Assembly (NCBI RefSeq): GCF_008365275.1
Contig: NZ_CP043504.1
Location: forward strand, 620,001 to 684,000
DNA: 64,000 nucleotides
Direction: 5' to 3'
Source: Protaetiibacter larvae
Lineage (GTDB): Bacteria > Actinomycetota > Actinomycetes > Actinomycetales > Microbacteriaceae
A model generated the notes under the pieces. The model searched no databases, was not told the DNA's origin, and saw only the letters and a list, made by a program, of their open reading frames with translations. Below are positions 29,287 to 38,033 of this stretch, one piece after another. The position numbers were made by a program, and so were the translations under genes. Each line of letters begins with the position of its first letter. The first letter of the stretch is position 1.

Positions 29287-30534
29287 TCAGTCCCCTGCCG
29301 CTGCCGAGAGCCGGTCGACGATGTCGTGCGCGTCGCGGAGGCTCGTCGCGCTGATGGTGTTCATGACGGCGGTGCGCTGGTATTCGGGAAGATCCTCGAT
29401 CGCGACGGAGGTGGTCTGGTAGACCTGCGAGAGCGAGATCGGCCCGATCGACTGCTGCACCCCCTGGAAGATCGCGACCCGTCCGTCGCTCACCCCCACG
29501 AAGTAGTGGGTCTGCGTCCAGCGGTAGCCGAGGAAGACGGCGAGTGCGATGGCGATGGCGGCGAGCGCGACGCTCACCCCCCACAGCACGCGGCGCCGGA
29601 TCGCACGGCGGCGGTCCTCCTCGATGAGCTCGTCGAGGTAGCCCTCGCTCTCGGGCTCGAAGTGGGCGTCGTCGGGCGGGGTGGGCTTGAGCGGATGGAG
29701 CAGCAGGGTGGGGAGCCGGATCGGGCGGCGCGCGGACTCCTCGTGGTCGAAGCTGAGCGGCTGCGCGGCCGAGCCGACGAACACCGGGGTGGCCCCGGAG
29801 GCGCCGTCGGAGTCGTCGATGTCGATGAGCAGCACGGTCACGTTGTCGGGAGCGCCGTGATCGAGGCTCTCCTTGACGAGACGGTCCGCCGCCCCCTGCG
29901 CCGTGCGGATGGTTCCGAGCACTTGCGCGATCTTCTCGTCGCTCACATAGCCGGAGAGCCCGTCGGAGCACAGCAGCCAGCGGTCGCCCGGGCGAAGGTC
30001 GAAGACGCCCGTGTCGATCTCGGGTGAGGCGTCCACATCGCCCAGTACCCGCATGAGCACGGCACGCCGCGGATGCACCGCGGCCTCCTCGGGCGTGATC
30101 CGGCCGGACTCGACGAGACGCTGCACGAAGGTGTGGTCGGTCGTGATCTGGTCGAGCTCCCCCGCGCGGAAGCGGTAGATGCGGGAGTCGCCGATGTGCG
30201 CCACGGCGAGGCGGTCGCCGACGCGCGCGATCGCCGACACGGTGGTGCCCATCCCGGTGAGCTCGTTGTGCTCGAAGACCGTCTCCGCGAGCAGCCCGTT
30301 GGCCGCGACGAGAGCCGACTGCAACGCCATGACGGCGTCCTCGGGCGTCGGGTACGGCTGGTCGGCTTCGGCGATCCGCTGGGCGGCGATGGCGCTCGCG
30401 ACGTCGCCGCCGGCGTGCCCGCCCATGCCGTCCGCGACGAGGAAGAGGTGGCGGCCGAGATAGCCGGAGTCCTGATTGCTCGCCCGGATCTTTCCGACAT
30501 GGGAGACGGCCGCGCTCGTGGGGATCGTGGCCAC
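29287..30534 (-). CDS. pstP: PP2C-family serine/threonine phosphatase PstP
   Basis: A 415-aa membrane phosphatase that reverses PknA/PknB phosphorylation. PP2C motifs: HVGKIRASNQDSGY, FLVADGMGGHAGGD (about 31-44), VAHIGDSRIYRF (about 110-121), LLCSDGLSGYV and HGAPDNVTVLLIDI (about 226-239), which supply the metal-binding aspartates. A membrane helix (about residues 315-335) follows, then a small extracellular domain to the end. It lies 4 bp after fhaB. Confidence 0.96.
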   Translation of the reverse strand: MATIPTSAAVSHVGKIRASNQDSGYLGRHLFLVADGMGGHAGGDVASAIAAQRIAEADQPYPTPEDAVMALQSALVAANGLLAETVFEHNELTGMGTTVSAIARVGDRLAVAHIGDSRIYRFRAGELDQITTDHTFVQRLVESGRITPEEAAVHPRRAVLMRVLGDVDASPEIDTGVFDLRPGDRWLLCSDGLSGYVSDEKIAQVLGTIRTAQGAADRLVKESLDHGAPDNVTVLLIDIDDSDGASGATPVFVGSAAQPLSFDHEESARRPIRLPTLLLHPLKPTPPDDAHFEPESEGYLDELIEEDRRRAIRRRVLWGVSVALAAIAIALAVFLGYRWTQTHYFVGVSDGRVAIFQGVQQSIGPISLSQVYQTTSVAIEDLPEYQRTAVMNTISATSLRDAHDIVDRLSAAAGD

Positions 30535-30538
30535 GCCG

Positions 30539-31063
30539 CTACCGCCGCAGCTCGAAACTCGTGGTGCCGATCGTCACCGTCGATCCGAGCGGCACCGGGG
30601 TGGGGAGCGTCACGCGCGATCCGTCCAGGAACGTGCCATTGGTCGAGTCTAGGTCTTGGATCACCCACTCCTCGTTCCACAGCATGAGGCGCGCGTGGTG
30701 GGTGGAGGTGTAGTCGTCCCGGATCACGAGCCCCGACTCGCTCGAGCGCCCGATGGTGAGCTGCTCGCTCGGCAGATCGATCTCGAGGCCTTCGCGCGGG
30801 CCTGCCGTGATGACGAGGCGCCGCGGCGTCGCAGCGGTGGCGTGCGGCTGCGACCGCTGCGGCGCGGGGGTGGCGACCGGGGCGGGGGTCGCAGCTCGCG
30901 CGGGAAGGGGCGACGAGGGGAAGGTCTCGACGGCGGGCGGCTGCACCTTGCGGGCGCGGTTGCCGAACAGGTCGGAGCGCAGCGCGTAGATGATCATGAA
31001 GACGAACGCCCACATGAGCAGCAGGAACCCGAGCCGCAGCACGAGCAGGGTGAGCTCGCTCAT
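30539..31063 (-). CDS. fhaB: FHA-domain membrane protein FhaB (FipA)
   Basis: A 174-aa protein with an N-terminal membrane helix (about 4-27, LLVLRLGFLLLMWAFVFMII), a proline/alanine linker and a C-terminal FHA domain (about 90-174: GRSSESGLVI, STHHARLMLWN, DLDSTNGTFLDG). FHA domains bind phosphothreonine, here on substrates or partners of PknA/PknB; in mycobacteria this protein connects FtsZ and FtsQ. ATG at 31063 overlaps fhaA by 4 bp. Confidence 0.94.
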   Translation of the reverse strand: MSELTLLVLRLGFLLLMWAFVFMIIYALRSDLFGNRARKVQPPAVETFPSSPLPARAATPAPVATPAPQRSQPHATAATPRRLVITAGPREGLEIDLPSEQLTIGRSSESGLVIRDDYTSTHHARLMLWNEEWVIQDLDSTNGTFLDGSRVTLPTPVPLGSTVTIGTTSFELRR

Positions 31064-31755
31064 CGGGGCGACTCCCGGCGCTGCTCGGCGGCCGCCTGCG
31101 CGAGCACGCGGAAGACGATGCGGGTGCGGCCGATCTCGATCACCGAGTCGGGCTGCAGGAGCGCCTTCTTGACCGGCTGCCCGTTGAGCTTGGAGCCGTT
31201 GGTGGAGCCGAGGTCGGTGAGCTGGGCGCGCTTGCCGTCCCACAGGATCTCGATGTGGGCGCGCGAGGTGCCGGTGTCGTCGAGGGTGATGTCGGCGTCC
31301 GATCCGCGTCCGATCACGGTGCGACTGCGGGTGATCGGGTAGCGCTTGCCGCCGATGTCGAGCACGGGCGCCCAGGTGACCTCGCCCTTCACATTCTCCG
31401 ACTCGATGCGCACGACGCCCTGCGAGAGGGAGGCGTCCTCCACGAGGGAGATGTCGATGCCGCCCGCGAAGGCGTAGTGCTGGGCGGTGGCGTGCTGCTG
31501 CACGAGCTGGGTGAACTCGTCGATGAGTGCGGGACCGAGGCTCGACATCCGCTGGTAGTCGGAGGCCGACAGCCGCACCCGGAAGCGGTTGGGCACGAGG
31601 ATGCGTTCGCGCGAGACGACCGCCGCTTTGGTGTCGAGCTCGCGGCGCAGTGCGGCGGTCACCTCGAGGGGTTGCAGACCACTCTTGAAGGCTTTGGCGA
31701 AGGCGCCGTTGACGACGCGTTCCAAGCCCTTCTCGAAGTTGTCGAGAATCCCCAA
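31060..31755 (-). CDS. fhaA: DUF3662/FHA protein FhaA
   Basis: A 231-aa cytoplasmic protein starting MGILDNFEKGLERVVNGAFA. The DUF3662 domain covers about 1-125 and the FHA domain about 140-220 (VIGRGSDADITLDD, TSRAHIEILW, DLGSTNGSKLNG). Mycobacterial FhaA is much longer because of a central linker that is missing here. It binds phosphorylated partners such as MviN/MurJ and regulates peptidoglycan synthesis. First gene of the seven-gene fhaA-pknB operon; its promoter must be within 31756-31865. Confidence 0.95.
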   Translation of the reverse strand: MGILDNFEKGLERVVNGAFAKAFKSGLQPLEVTAALRRELDTKAAVVSRERILVPNRFRVRLSASDYQRMSSLGPALIDEFTQLVQQHATAQHYAFAGGIDISLVEDASLSQGVVRIESENVKGEVTWAPVLDIGGKRYPITRSRTVIGRGSDADITLDDTGTSRAHIEILWDGKRAQLTDLGSTNGSKLNGQPVKKALLQPDSVIEIGRTRIVFRVLAQAAAEQRRESPR

Positions 31756-31865
31756 GGGACTCCTCTCGGCGGCGATGTCGCGTCGGCTTGCGCGGATTCT
31801 CCGATGCTAGTCGGCACTGCGCCGCGTGGTAGTCTCGCTAGGCTGCACTGCTTCGGCGGTTTCGC

Positions 31866-31949
31866 GCGCGAGTGGCGGAATAGGCAGACGCGCTGGCTTC
31901 AGGTGCCAGTGCCCGCAAGGGCGTGCGGGTTCAACTCCCGCCTCGCGCA
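31866..31949 (+). tRNA. tRNA-Leu (CAG)
   Basis: A type II tRNA with variable arm: acceptor GCGCGAG/CTCGCGC, anticodon stem CTGGC/GCCAG around TTCAGGT (anticodon CAG), extra arm TGCCCGCAAGGGCG, T-arm GCGGG-TTCAACT-CCCGC. The CCA end is encoded (31950-31952), unlike the other two tRNAs here. TAGGCT at 31839-31844 is a possible -10 box. Confidence 0.97.
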
Positions 31950-31987
31950 CCACCTCGGGGCGCTCGGGTTTTCCGGGCGCCCCGTTC

Positions 31988-34162
31988 TCATTCCCCTGGC
32001 TCCGTGCTCGCCCCTGGCTCCGTGCTCGTGAGGATCACGAGCTGCTGGGTGGCGCGGGTCATCGCCACATAGCGGTCGACGGCGCCCTCGATCCCGCCGC
32101 CGAAGGCCTCCGGGTCGACGAGCACCACGAGATCGAACTCGAGACCCTTCGCGGTCTCGGGGGTGAGCGAGCGGATGCGGGGGCGCGGCTCGAAGCTCGG
32201 GTCGCCGATCACGCAGGCGATGCCCTCGCCCTCGGCGTGCTCCGCGAGCCAGGCGTCGAGGATCGCGTCGCGGTCGGCCACCGCGCCGTGCACCACCGGC
32301 AGCCCGCTGCTGCGGATCGCGCTCGGAACGTTGGCGTCCGGCAGCACGGCGCGGATCACCGGCTCGGCCTCGGCCATCACCTCGGTCGGGGTGCGGTAGT
32401 TGACGGACAGCGTCGACACCCGGATCTCGCCGAGCCCGAGCCGTTCGAGCCGCTGCTGCCACGACTCGGTGAAGCCGTGCCGGGCCTGGGCGCGGTCGCC
32501 GACGATGGTCAGGCTGCGCGACGGCGCGCGCCTCAGCAGCATCGACCACTCGGCATCCGTCAGCTCCTGCGCCTCGTCGACGACGATGTGCGCGAACGGC
32601 CCGGCCAAGGCATCCGGATCGGCGGACGGCAGCGCGGCCTCGTCGATGAGCCGCTCGGCGAAGGCCGCCTGGCGCAGCGCCTGCACCTCGCCCTCGTGGT
32701 CGGTGTCGGCGGCGATGAGGTCGTCGATCACCCGGTCGCGCACCTCCTTCTCGGAGGCGAGGGCCGCGGCCCGCCGGCGGGCGCGGCGAGCGGCCTCCGG
32801 GTCGCCGATGCGGAGCCGGGCGGCGTCGAGGTACGGCAGGTCGGCGAGCGTCCAGGCGCGCCCGTCGGCGCGGGTGAGGGTGCGCAGCTCCGCGTCGGTC
32901 AGCCACGGCGCGACCGCGTGCAGGTACGCCGGCACCGACCACAGGTCGGCCACGACACCCGCCGGGTCGAGCAGCGGCCAGGCCTTCGCGAAGCGGCCCG
33001 TGAGCTCGGCGTTGTTCGCGAGTGAGCGGCGCAGCAGGTGCGGGGGCACCGCCTCGGGATCGAACTGGTCGCTGAGGATCTCGAGCACGGCCTCCCACAC
33101 CTCCGCGCGTGCCTCGTTGTGCGGGGTGCCCGCCTCCGGCGCCTCGAAGGCCTCGGCCCAGTCGGCGGCGGTGAGCCAGGCGTCCGACCACGGGGTGCGC
33201 ACGAGCAGGTCCTCGGCGGGCGGTTGCTCGTAGCGGGTGACGGCCGCCTCGACGATCCCGACGAGGGCCGCGGATGCCTTCAGCCGGGCGACCCCGGCAT
33301 CCGGCTCGGCTCCCGTGGCCGCGCCCTCGGGCACGAGGTCGCGCAGCGTGCAGGTGAGCACGCCGTCCTCGCCGAGACTCGGCAGCACGTCGGCGACGTA
33401 GGCCAGGTACGGCTCGTGCGGGCCGACGAACAGCACACCGCCCCGCCGGTGGCCGAGGCGCGGGTCGGCGTAGAGCAGGTACGCCGTGCGGTGCAGGGCG
33501 ACGACTGTCTTGCCGGTGCCCGGTCCGCCGTCCACGACGAGCGCGCCGCGCGAGCTCGCCCGGATGATGGCGTCCTGGTCGGCCTGGATGGTCGCGAGCA
33601 CGTCACGCATCTGCGGCGAGCGGCTCGCGCCGAGGCTCGCGATGAACGCCGACTGGTCGTCGAGGGCGGCGTGGCCCTCAAGGGCGTCGGCCGTGAACAC
33701 CTCGTCCCAGTAGTCGGTGACGCGTCCGCGGGTCCAGCGGTAGCGGCGGCGGCTCACGAGCCCCATCGGATCGGCGTGGGTCGCCGCGAAGAACGGCTCG
33801 GCCGCGGGCGCGCGCCAATCGATGAGGAGGCGGCGGCCGTCCTCGTCGGCGAGGCTCAGGCGTCCGACGTACACGGGCTCCGCCTCGCCTTCGGCGACCA
33901 TCCGCCCGAGGCAGACATCGAGTCCGAAGCGGCGCAGCAGGCGCAGGCGCGCGGTGAGCTCATGCACCTCCAGGTCGCGCTCGAGCACCTCCTGGTTGTT
34001 CTCGCCCATCCGCAGCCGGGCGTCCTCGAGTCGCCCTGTGAGGGCGTCGATCTGCCGCGCGAGGCTTGCGGCGACGGCCGCGAAGTGGGCGTCGTCGACC
34101 CCGATGAGCGCGGCATCCGCCTTCGCGGCGAGCCGGTCGGGCAGATCGAACGCAGAGGTCAC
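31988..34162 (-). CDS. HelD-type superfamily 1 DNA helicase / RNA polymerase-associated ATPase
   Basis: A 724-aa UvrD-like protein. An N-terminal coiled-coil (about 20-75) precedes Walker A LVVDGGPGTGKTVVALHRTA (about 203-222); Walker B is HIVVDEAQELTD, and late motifs include VNYRTPTEV, ETAKGLEFDLVVLVDPE and YVAMTRATQQLVIL. Coiled-coil N-terminus and single UvrD-like core place it in the HelD family, which releases stalled RNA polymerase; the actinobacterial HelR branch gives rifamycin tolerance. I chose GTG at 34162 after GGAG rather than an upstream ATG at 34204. Assignment as HelD versus other UvrD-like proteins is probable. Confidence 0.8.
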   Translation of the reverse strand: MTSAFDLPDRLAAKADAALIGVDDAHFAAVAASLARQIDALTGRLEDARLRMGENNQEVLERDLEVHELTARLRLLRRFGLDVCLGRMVAEGEAEPVYVGRLSLADEDGRRLLIDWRAPAAEPFFAATHADPMGLVSRRRYRWTRGRVTDYWDEVFTADALEGHAALDDQSAFIASLGASRSPQMRDVLATIQADQDAIIRASSRGALVVDGGPGTGKTVVALHRTAYLLYADPRLGHRRGGVLFVGPHEPYLAYVADVLPSLGEDGVLTCTLRDLVPEGAATGAEPDAGVARLKASAALVGIVEAAVTRYEQPPAEDLLVRTPWSDAWLTAADWAEAFEAPEAGTPHNEARAEVWEAVLEILSDQFDPEAVPPHLLRRSLANNAELTGRFAKAWPLLDPAGVVADLWSVPAYLHAVAPWLTDAELRTLTRADGRAWTLADLPYLDAARLRIGDPEAARRARRRAAALASEKEVRDRVIDDLIAADTDHEGEVQALRQAAFAERLIDEAALPSADPDALAGPFAHIVVDEAQELTDAEWSMLLRRAPSRSLTIVGDRAQARHGFTESWQQRLERLGLGEIRVSTLSVNYRTPTEVMAEAEPVIRAVLPDANVPSAIRSSGLPVVHGAVADRDAILDAWLAEHAEGEGIACVIGDPSFEPRPRIRSLTPETAKGLEFDLVVLVDPEAFGGGIEGAVDRYVAMTRATQQLVILTSTEPGASTEPGE

Positions 34163-34248
34163 GGGTGCTCCATGGGAAAAGTAGACGGCCCGCCATCGTC
34201 CCACCGGGGTGGTGGCTTTTCACCAGGTGACCGCCCAGGAGCGGGACA

Positions 34249-34298
34249 TACAATGGAGGCGGCCCCGGACATCCGGGGCTTTCGCGTTGTTACGCCCC
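34249..34298 (+). promoter_or_regulatory. promoter-like box followed by alternative hairpins
   Basis: TACAAT (34249-34254) with GGTGAC 17 bp upstream resembles a promoter reading to the right. Directly after it, GCCCCGGA (34262-34269) pairs with TCCGGGGC (34272-34279), followed by TTT; the GGGGC part (34275-34279) can instead pair with GCCCC (34294-34298). No open frame follows. It could mark a short RNA, or on the other strand a leader of helD. Confidence 0.35.
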
Positions 34299-34343
34299 GT
34301 CGAGCACTCCTCCTCGTCGAGACCCGGCCGCGTGCTGACCACC

Positions 34344-34416
34344 TTCGCAACTCAGGAGAAGCAGTGTCGGGCGGCCGTTGCGGATGCCGGATCGCCCGCT
34401 TCTCCTGAGTTGCGAA
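34344..34416. repeat. palindromic repeat family C, copy 1
   Basis: Perfect 19-bp inverted arms, TTCGCAACTCAGGAGAAGC (34344-34362) and its complement (34398-34416), enclose 35 bp with its own GGCG/CGCC pairing. It lies between helD and rimK. A second copy is at 51162. Confidence 0.85.
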
Positions 34417-34458
34417 ACCCCCCTTGCGCGGGAGGCTCGCGGGAGACGGCAGCCGGCA

Positions 34459-35652
34459 CTACTCCTCGGTGGGGATCGGCTCCGCGGGGAGCTTGCGCAC
34501 CTTGGCGCGGCGGCGGCGACGCTCGGGGATCATCGACCGCATCTCCTCGAGCTTGCCGAAGCACAGCAGGCGGTCGCCGGCCTCCAGCAGCACCCCCTTG
34601 CGCGGATTCGGGATGACGGTCGCCCCGCGGTGCAGGGTGAGCACCGTGATGTCGCGCTCCCAGAGCCCCGACTCCCCCAGCGTCTTGCCGACGAGCTCCG
34701 CGTTGGTGTGCACGAGCAGCTCCGCCACGCCGTAGCCGGTCGACACCGAGAGCCGCTGGCGGACGTCGATCTCGGGGAAGGCCACCTGGCCCGCGATGTA
34801 GTCGATGATGGCGCCCGCGACATCCAGCTGCGTCGCCTCCTCGATGCCCTGCAGGCCGGGCGAGGAGTTCACCTCCATGACGAGCGGCCCGTCGGCACCC
34901 TCGAGCATGTCGACCCCCGCGACGCGCAGACCCATGATCTGGGCCGAGCGCACCGCGGCCTGCGCGTACTCGGGAGGAAGATCGACCTTCTCCACGGTGC
35001 CGCCGCGGTGCACGTTCGAGCGGAACTCGTCGCCCTTCGCGGTGCGGCGCATTGCCGCCACGACCCGGTCGCCCACGACGAGCGCGCGGATGTCGCGACC
35101 GCGGCTCTCGCGCACGAAATGCTGGATGAGCACGTTCTGATTGGTGGACTGCAGGGTCTCGATGATCGCCTCGGCGGTCTTCACCTCCGGGGCGAGGATC
35201 ACCCCGATGCCCTGGGTGCCCTCGAGCAGCTTGATGACCACGGGCGCTCCGCCGACGAGCTCGATCGCGGGACGCACATCCGCGCGGTTGCGCACGAAGG
35301 CGGTCGCCGGCATCGCGATGTTGTGGCGCGAGAGGATCTGCGTCGCCCGCAGCTTGTCGCGCGCGTTCGAGATGCCGTTCGCCGTGTTGGGCGTGTAGAC
35401 GTCCATCTGCTCGAACTGCCGCACGACGGCCGTGCCGAAGTAGGTGATCGAGGCGCCGATGCGCGGCAGGATCGCGTCGTAGTCGCTCAGCGTGCGCCCG
35501 CGGTACTGCAGGTCGGGGGCGTCGCCCGAGAGGTCGATCGCGAAGCGCAGGGTGTTGAGCACCTTCACCTCGTGCCCGCGCTGCACCGCCGCGGCCCGGA
35601 GCCGCTGAGTCGAGTACGAGCGCGGGGCGCGCGAGAGGATCGCGAGTTTCAT
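34459..35652 (-). CDS. rimK: RimK-type ATP-grasp ligase with C-terminal RCK_C domain
   Basis: A 397-aa protein. It begins MKLAILSRAPRSYSTQRL; the ATP-grasp region has PVVIKLLEGTQGIGVILA (about 137-154), and the Mg/ATP site AGVDMLEGADGPLVMEVNSS is near residue 257. RimK enzymes ligate glutamate (or other amino acids) to a carboxylate such as ribosomal protein S6. The extra domain from about 310 (VGKTLGES, ITVLTLHRGATVIPNP, LLEAGDRLLCFG) is an RCK_C/TrkA_C ligand-binding domain, not part of E. coli RimK. It is divergent from the rimB protease, 24 bp apart. Confidence 0.9.
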   Translation of the reverse strand: MKLAILSRAPRSYSTQRLRAAAVQRGHEVKVLNTLRFAIDLSGDAPDLQYRGRTLSDYDAILPRIGASITYFGTAVVRQFEQMDVYTPNTANGISNARDKLRATQILSRHNIAMPATAFVRNRADVRPAIELVGGAPVVIKLLEGTQGIGVILAPEVKTAEAIIETLQSTNQNVLIQHFVRESRGRDIRALVVGDRVVAAMRRTAKGDEFRSNVHRGGTVEKVDLPPEYAQAAVRSAQIMGLRVAGVDMLEGADGPLVMEVNSSPGLQGIEEATQLDVAGAIIDYIAGQVAFPEIDVRQRLSVSTGYGVAELLVHTNAELVGKTLGESGLWERDITVLTLHRGATVIPNPRKGVLLEAGDRLLCFGKLEEMRSMIPERRRRRAKVRKLPAEPIPTEE

Positions 35653-35676
35653 GGGGGCCCCTGCCAAGATGGTGCG

Positions 35677-36156
35677 GTGAGCGAGTCGTCCCATTCAAAC
35701 ACCCTCGCGGGGTGGCGCGAGTGGGTGCAGCTGCCCGATGTGGGGGTGCCCTGGATCAAGGCCAAGCTCGACACCGGCGCGCAGACCTCGTCGCTCCACG
35801 CCTACGGGGTGGAGGCCTTCGATCGCGACGGTCACGCCTGGGTGCGCTTCGCGATCCATCCGTGGCAGCGCTCCGACGCGGATGCGGTGATCGTCGAGTG
35901 CCCGGTGCTCGATGTGCGGCGGGTGCGCAGCTCCTCGGGGCACGTCGAGGAGCGCTTCGTGGTGCTCATGCGCCTGACGCTCATCGGTCGCGAGGTCGAC
36001 GCCGAGGTCACCCTGAGCAACCGCGACTCGATGGGCTTCCGGATGCTCATCGGCCGTGAGGCGCTCAGCCGTGGCTTCCTGGTCGACTCCTCGCGGTCCT
36101 TCGTGGGCGATCGCGCCCCCCGTCCCATGCGCAGGCGGAACCGCGGCCGCACATGA
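35677..36156 (+). CDS. rimB: RimB/retropepsin-like aspartic protease (PF05618 family)
   Basis: A 159-aa protein with the retropepsin active-site motif IKAKLDTGAQTSSLHAYGVE (about 27-46, catalytic Asp in LDTGA), followed by FDRDGHAWVRFAIHP and a second core segment MGFRMLIGREAL. The family is often labelled ATP-dependent zinc protease, but the fold is a single-domain aspartic protease; RimB in Pseudomonas acts on RimK-modified S6. Divergent partnership with rimK and 4-bp overlap with the SLC13 gene suggest one system. GTG start at 35677. Confidence 0.85.
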   Translation: MSESSHSNTLAGWREWVQLPDVGVPWIKAKLDTGAQTSSLHAYGVEAFDRDGHAWVRFAIHPWQRSDADAVIVECPVLDVRRVRSSSGHVEERFVVLMRLTLIGREVDAEVTLSNRDSMGFRMLIGREALSRGFLVDSSRSFVGDRAPRPMRRRNRGRT

Positions 36157-37982
36157 GTGCGGAGCTGATCTTCGTCGTCGCGCTGCTCGCGGCGGCGATC
36201 GTCATGTTCGCGATCAACAAGCCGCGCATGGAGATCGTCGCCCTCCTCGTGATGCTCGCGCTGCTGCTGAGCGGCATCATCACGCTGCCGGAGACGCTCG
36301 CCGGCTTCTCGGACCCCAACGTCATCCTCATCGCCTTCATGTTCGTGATGGGCGAAGGCCTCGCGCGCACGGGTGTCTCGTACCGCATGGGCGACTGGAT
36401 CGTGAAGCGCGCAGGTCTGAGCGCGACCCGCCTCATCGTGCTGCTCATGCTCGGCGTCGCGACGCTCGGCTCCATCATGAGCTCGACGGGGGTCGTGGCG
36501 ATCTTCATCCCGGTCGTGCTCAGCGTCGCGAAGAAGCTCCGGATCTCGCCGCGGATGCTCATGATGCCGTTGAGTTTCGCGGCGCTCATGAGCGGCACGC
36601 TCACGCTCATCGCCACGAGCCCGAACCTCGTCGTGAACGCCGAGCTCATCAACCACGGCCATGCGGGCTTCGGGTTCTTCACCTTCACCCCGTTCGGTCT
36701 CGTGATCCTCGCCGTCGGCATCGGCTACATGCTCATCGCGCGACGCTGGCTGCGCGGCGGGGGCGACCCGGACGACGACCTCATCAGCCAGCGCGACTAC
36801 GGCGACCTCATCAGCGACTACGAGCTCGCGGGCCGCGAGCGGCGCATGCGGGTGGGCCGGCGATCCGAGCTCGTCGGTCGCACCTTCACCGAGGGCACCG
36901 CGGGCGAGGCGGGGCTCGTGATGGCGCTCATCGCCATCCAGCGCACGCGGCAGTTCTACCGGGTGGTGATCACCGATGTGGCGAACGAGACGCTCATGCG
37001 CGGCGACATCCTGCTCGTCGACGTCGTCGACCAGCCGGAGGATGCCGGGGCGGTGTTCGGGAGGCTCGGCCTCGAGGAGCTTCCGCTGCGCGAGGGCTCG
37101 CTGCGGGCGCTCGCGCGCCAGGTGGGGCTCGCCGAGGTGATCATCCCGCCCGGCTCGACGGCGCTCGGCAAGACGGTCGGAGAGCTCGAGCTGCGGTCGC
37201 GTCACCGGCTCGACGTGATCGGCTTCCGCCGCGCGGGGGCCGCCGCGCGGCGTCCCGCCGACGAGACGGTGCGCAGCGGCGACACGCTGCTCGTGGTGGG
37301 CGGGTGGGCCGCGATCCGGCGGCTGCAGTTGCGACAGCGGGACTTCGTGCTGCTCGACTTCCCCGCCGAGGTCGCCGAGATCGCGCCGGCCGCGAACCGT
37401 GCGCCGTTCGCGCTCGGCAGCCTGTTCATCATGATCGTGCTGATGGTCACGGACTTCGTGCCGAACGTCATCGCCGCGCTCATCGGGTGCCTCCTGATGG
37501 GCGCCACCCGCTGCATCGACGTGCCGAGCGCCTACCGCGCGATCCAGTGGCAGCCGCTGCTGCTCATCGTGGGCATGCTGCCCTTCGCGACCGCGCTCGA
37601 ACGCACGGGTGGGGTGGATCTCGCCGCCCAGGGCATCCTCAGCGTCGTCGGCGGCGCCTGGCCGCCGGTGATCCTCGGGGCGCTGTTCCTCATCACGACG
37701 CTCACGGGGCTGTTCGTCTCGAACACGGCGACGGCGGTGCTCATCACGCCGCTCGCCCTCGCGATGGCGTCGTCCCTGCATGCCTCGCCGTATCCCTTCG
37801 CGATGACCGTGGCGCTCGCGGCGACCTCGGCGTTCATCACGCCGATGTCGTCGCCCGTCAACACGCTCGTGATCGGCCCCGGGCGCTACACGATCGGCGA
37901 CTTCGTGCGGGTGGGGGCGCCGTTCAACCTGATCGTGATGCTCATCGTGATGTTCATGGTGCCGTTGCTTCTGCCGTTCTGA
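36153..37982 (+). CDS. SLC13-family transporter with two RCK_C domains
   Basis: A 609-aa membrane protein. Half 1 (about 1-200) has helices with STGVVAIFIPVVLSVAKKL and SGTLTLIATSPNLVVNAELI (the SNT-like substrate motif, here ATSPN). A cytosolic insert (about 210-420) contains two RCK_C domains (RSELVGRTFTEG... and STALGKTVGELELRSRH...LLVVG). Half 2 has FVSNTATAVLITPLALAMA and TPMSSPVNTLVIGPGRY. SLC13/DASS proteins carry dicarboxylates, citrate or sulfate with sodium; the substrate here is open. It is co-transcribed with rimB (ATGA overlap), and its RCK_C domains mirror the one on RimK. Confidence 0.88.
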   Translation: MSAELIFVVALLAAAIVMFAINKPRMEIVALLVMLALLLSGIITLPETLAGFSDPNVILIAFMFVMGEGLARTGVSYRMGDWIVKRAGLSATRLIVLLMLGVATLGSIMSSTGVVAIFIPVVLSVAKKLRISPRMLMMPLSFAALMSGTLTLIATSPNLVVNAELINHGHAGFGFFTFTPFGLVILAVGIGYMLIARRWLRGGGDPDDDLISQRDYGDLISDYELAGRERRMRVGRRSELVGRTFTEGTAGEAGLVMALIAIQRTRQFYRVVITDVANETLMRGDILLVDVVDQPEDAGAVFGRLGLEELPLREGSLRALARQVGLAEVIIPPGSTALGKTVGELELRSRHRLDVIGFRRAGAAARRPADETVRSGDTLLVVGGWAAIRRLQLRQRDFVLLDFPAEVAEIAPAANRAPFALGSLFIMIVLMVTDFVPNVIAALIGCLLMGATRCIDVPSAYRAIQWQPLLLIVGMLPFATALERTGGVDLAAQGILSVVGGAWPPVILGALFLITTLTGLFVSNTATAVLITPLALAMASSLHASPYPFAMTVALAATSAFITPMSSPVNTLVIGPGRYTIGDFVRVGAPFNLIVMLIVMFMVPLLLPF

Positions 37983-37986
37983 ACGA

Positions 37987-38021
37987 CGACGGCCGCCGGA
38001 GCGATGCCCCGACGGCCGTCG
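37987..38021. terminator. bidirectional hairpin between SLC13 and padR
   Basis: CGACGGCCG (37987-37995) pairs with CGGCCGTCG (38013-38021), a perfect 9-bp stem with a 17-nt loop, between two convergent genes. No T-run, as is common in high-GC species. Confidence 0.55.
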
Positions 38022-38033
38022 ATGGAGCGGAGC

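Noticed and set aside
34262-34298. Rifamycin-associated element upstream of helD
   Set aside because: The sequence shares GGGGCTT but not the rest of the consensus as I remember it, so I describe it only as alternative hairpins.
36065-36721. Minus-strand frame inside the SLC13 gene
   Set aside because: Shadow of the plus-strand transporter, which has a full set of conserved motifs and overlaps rimB in an operon.
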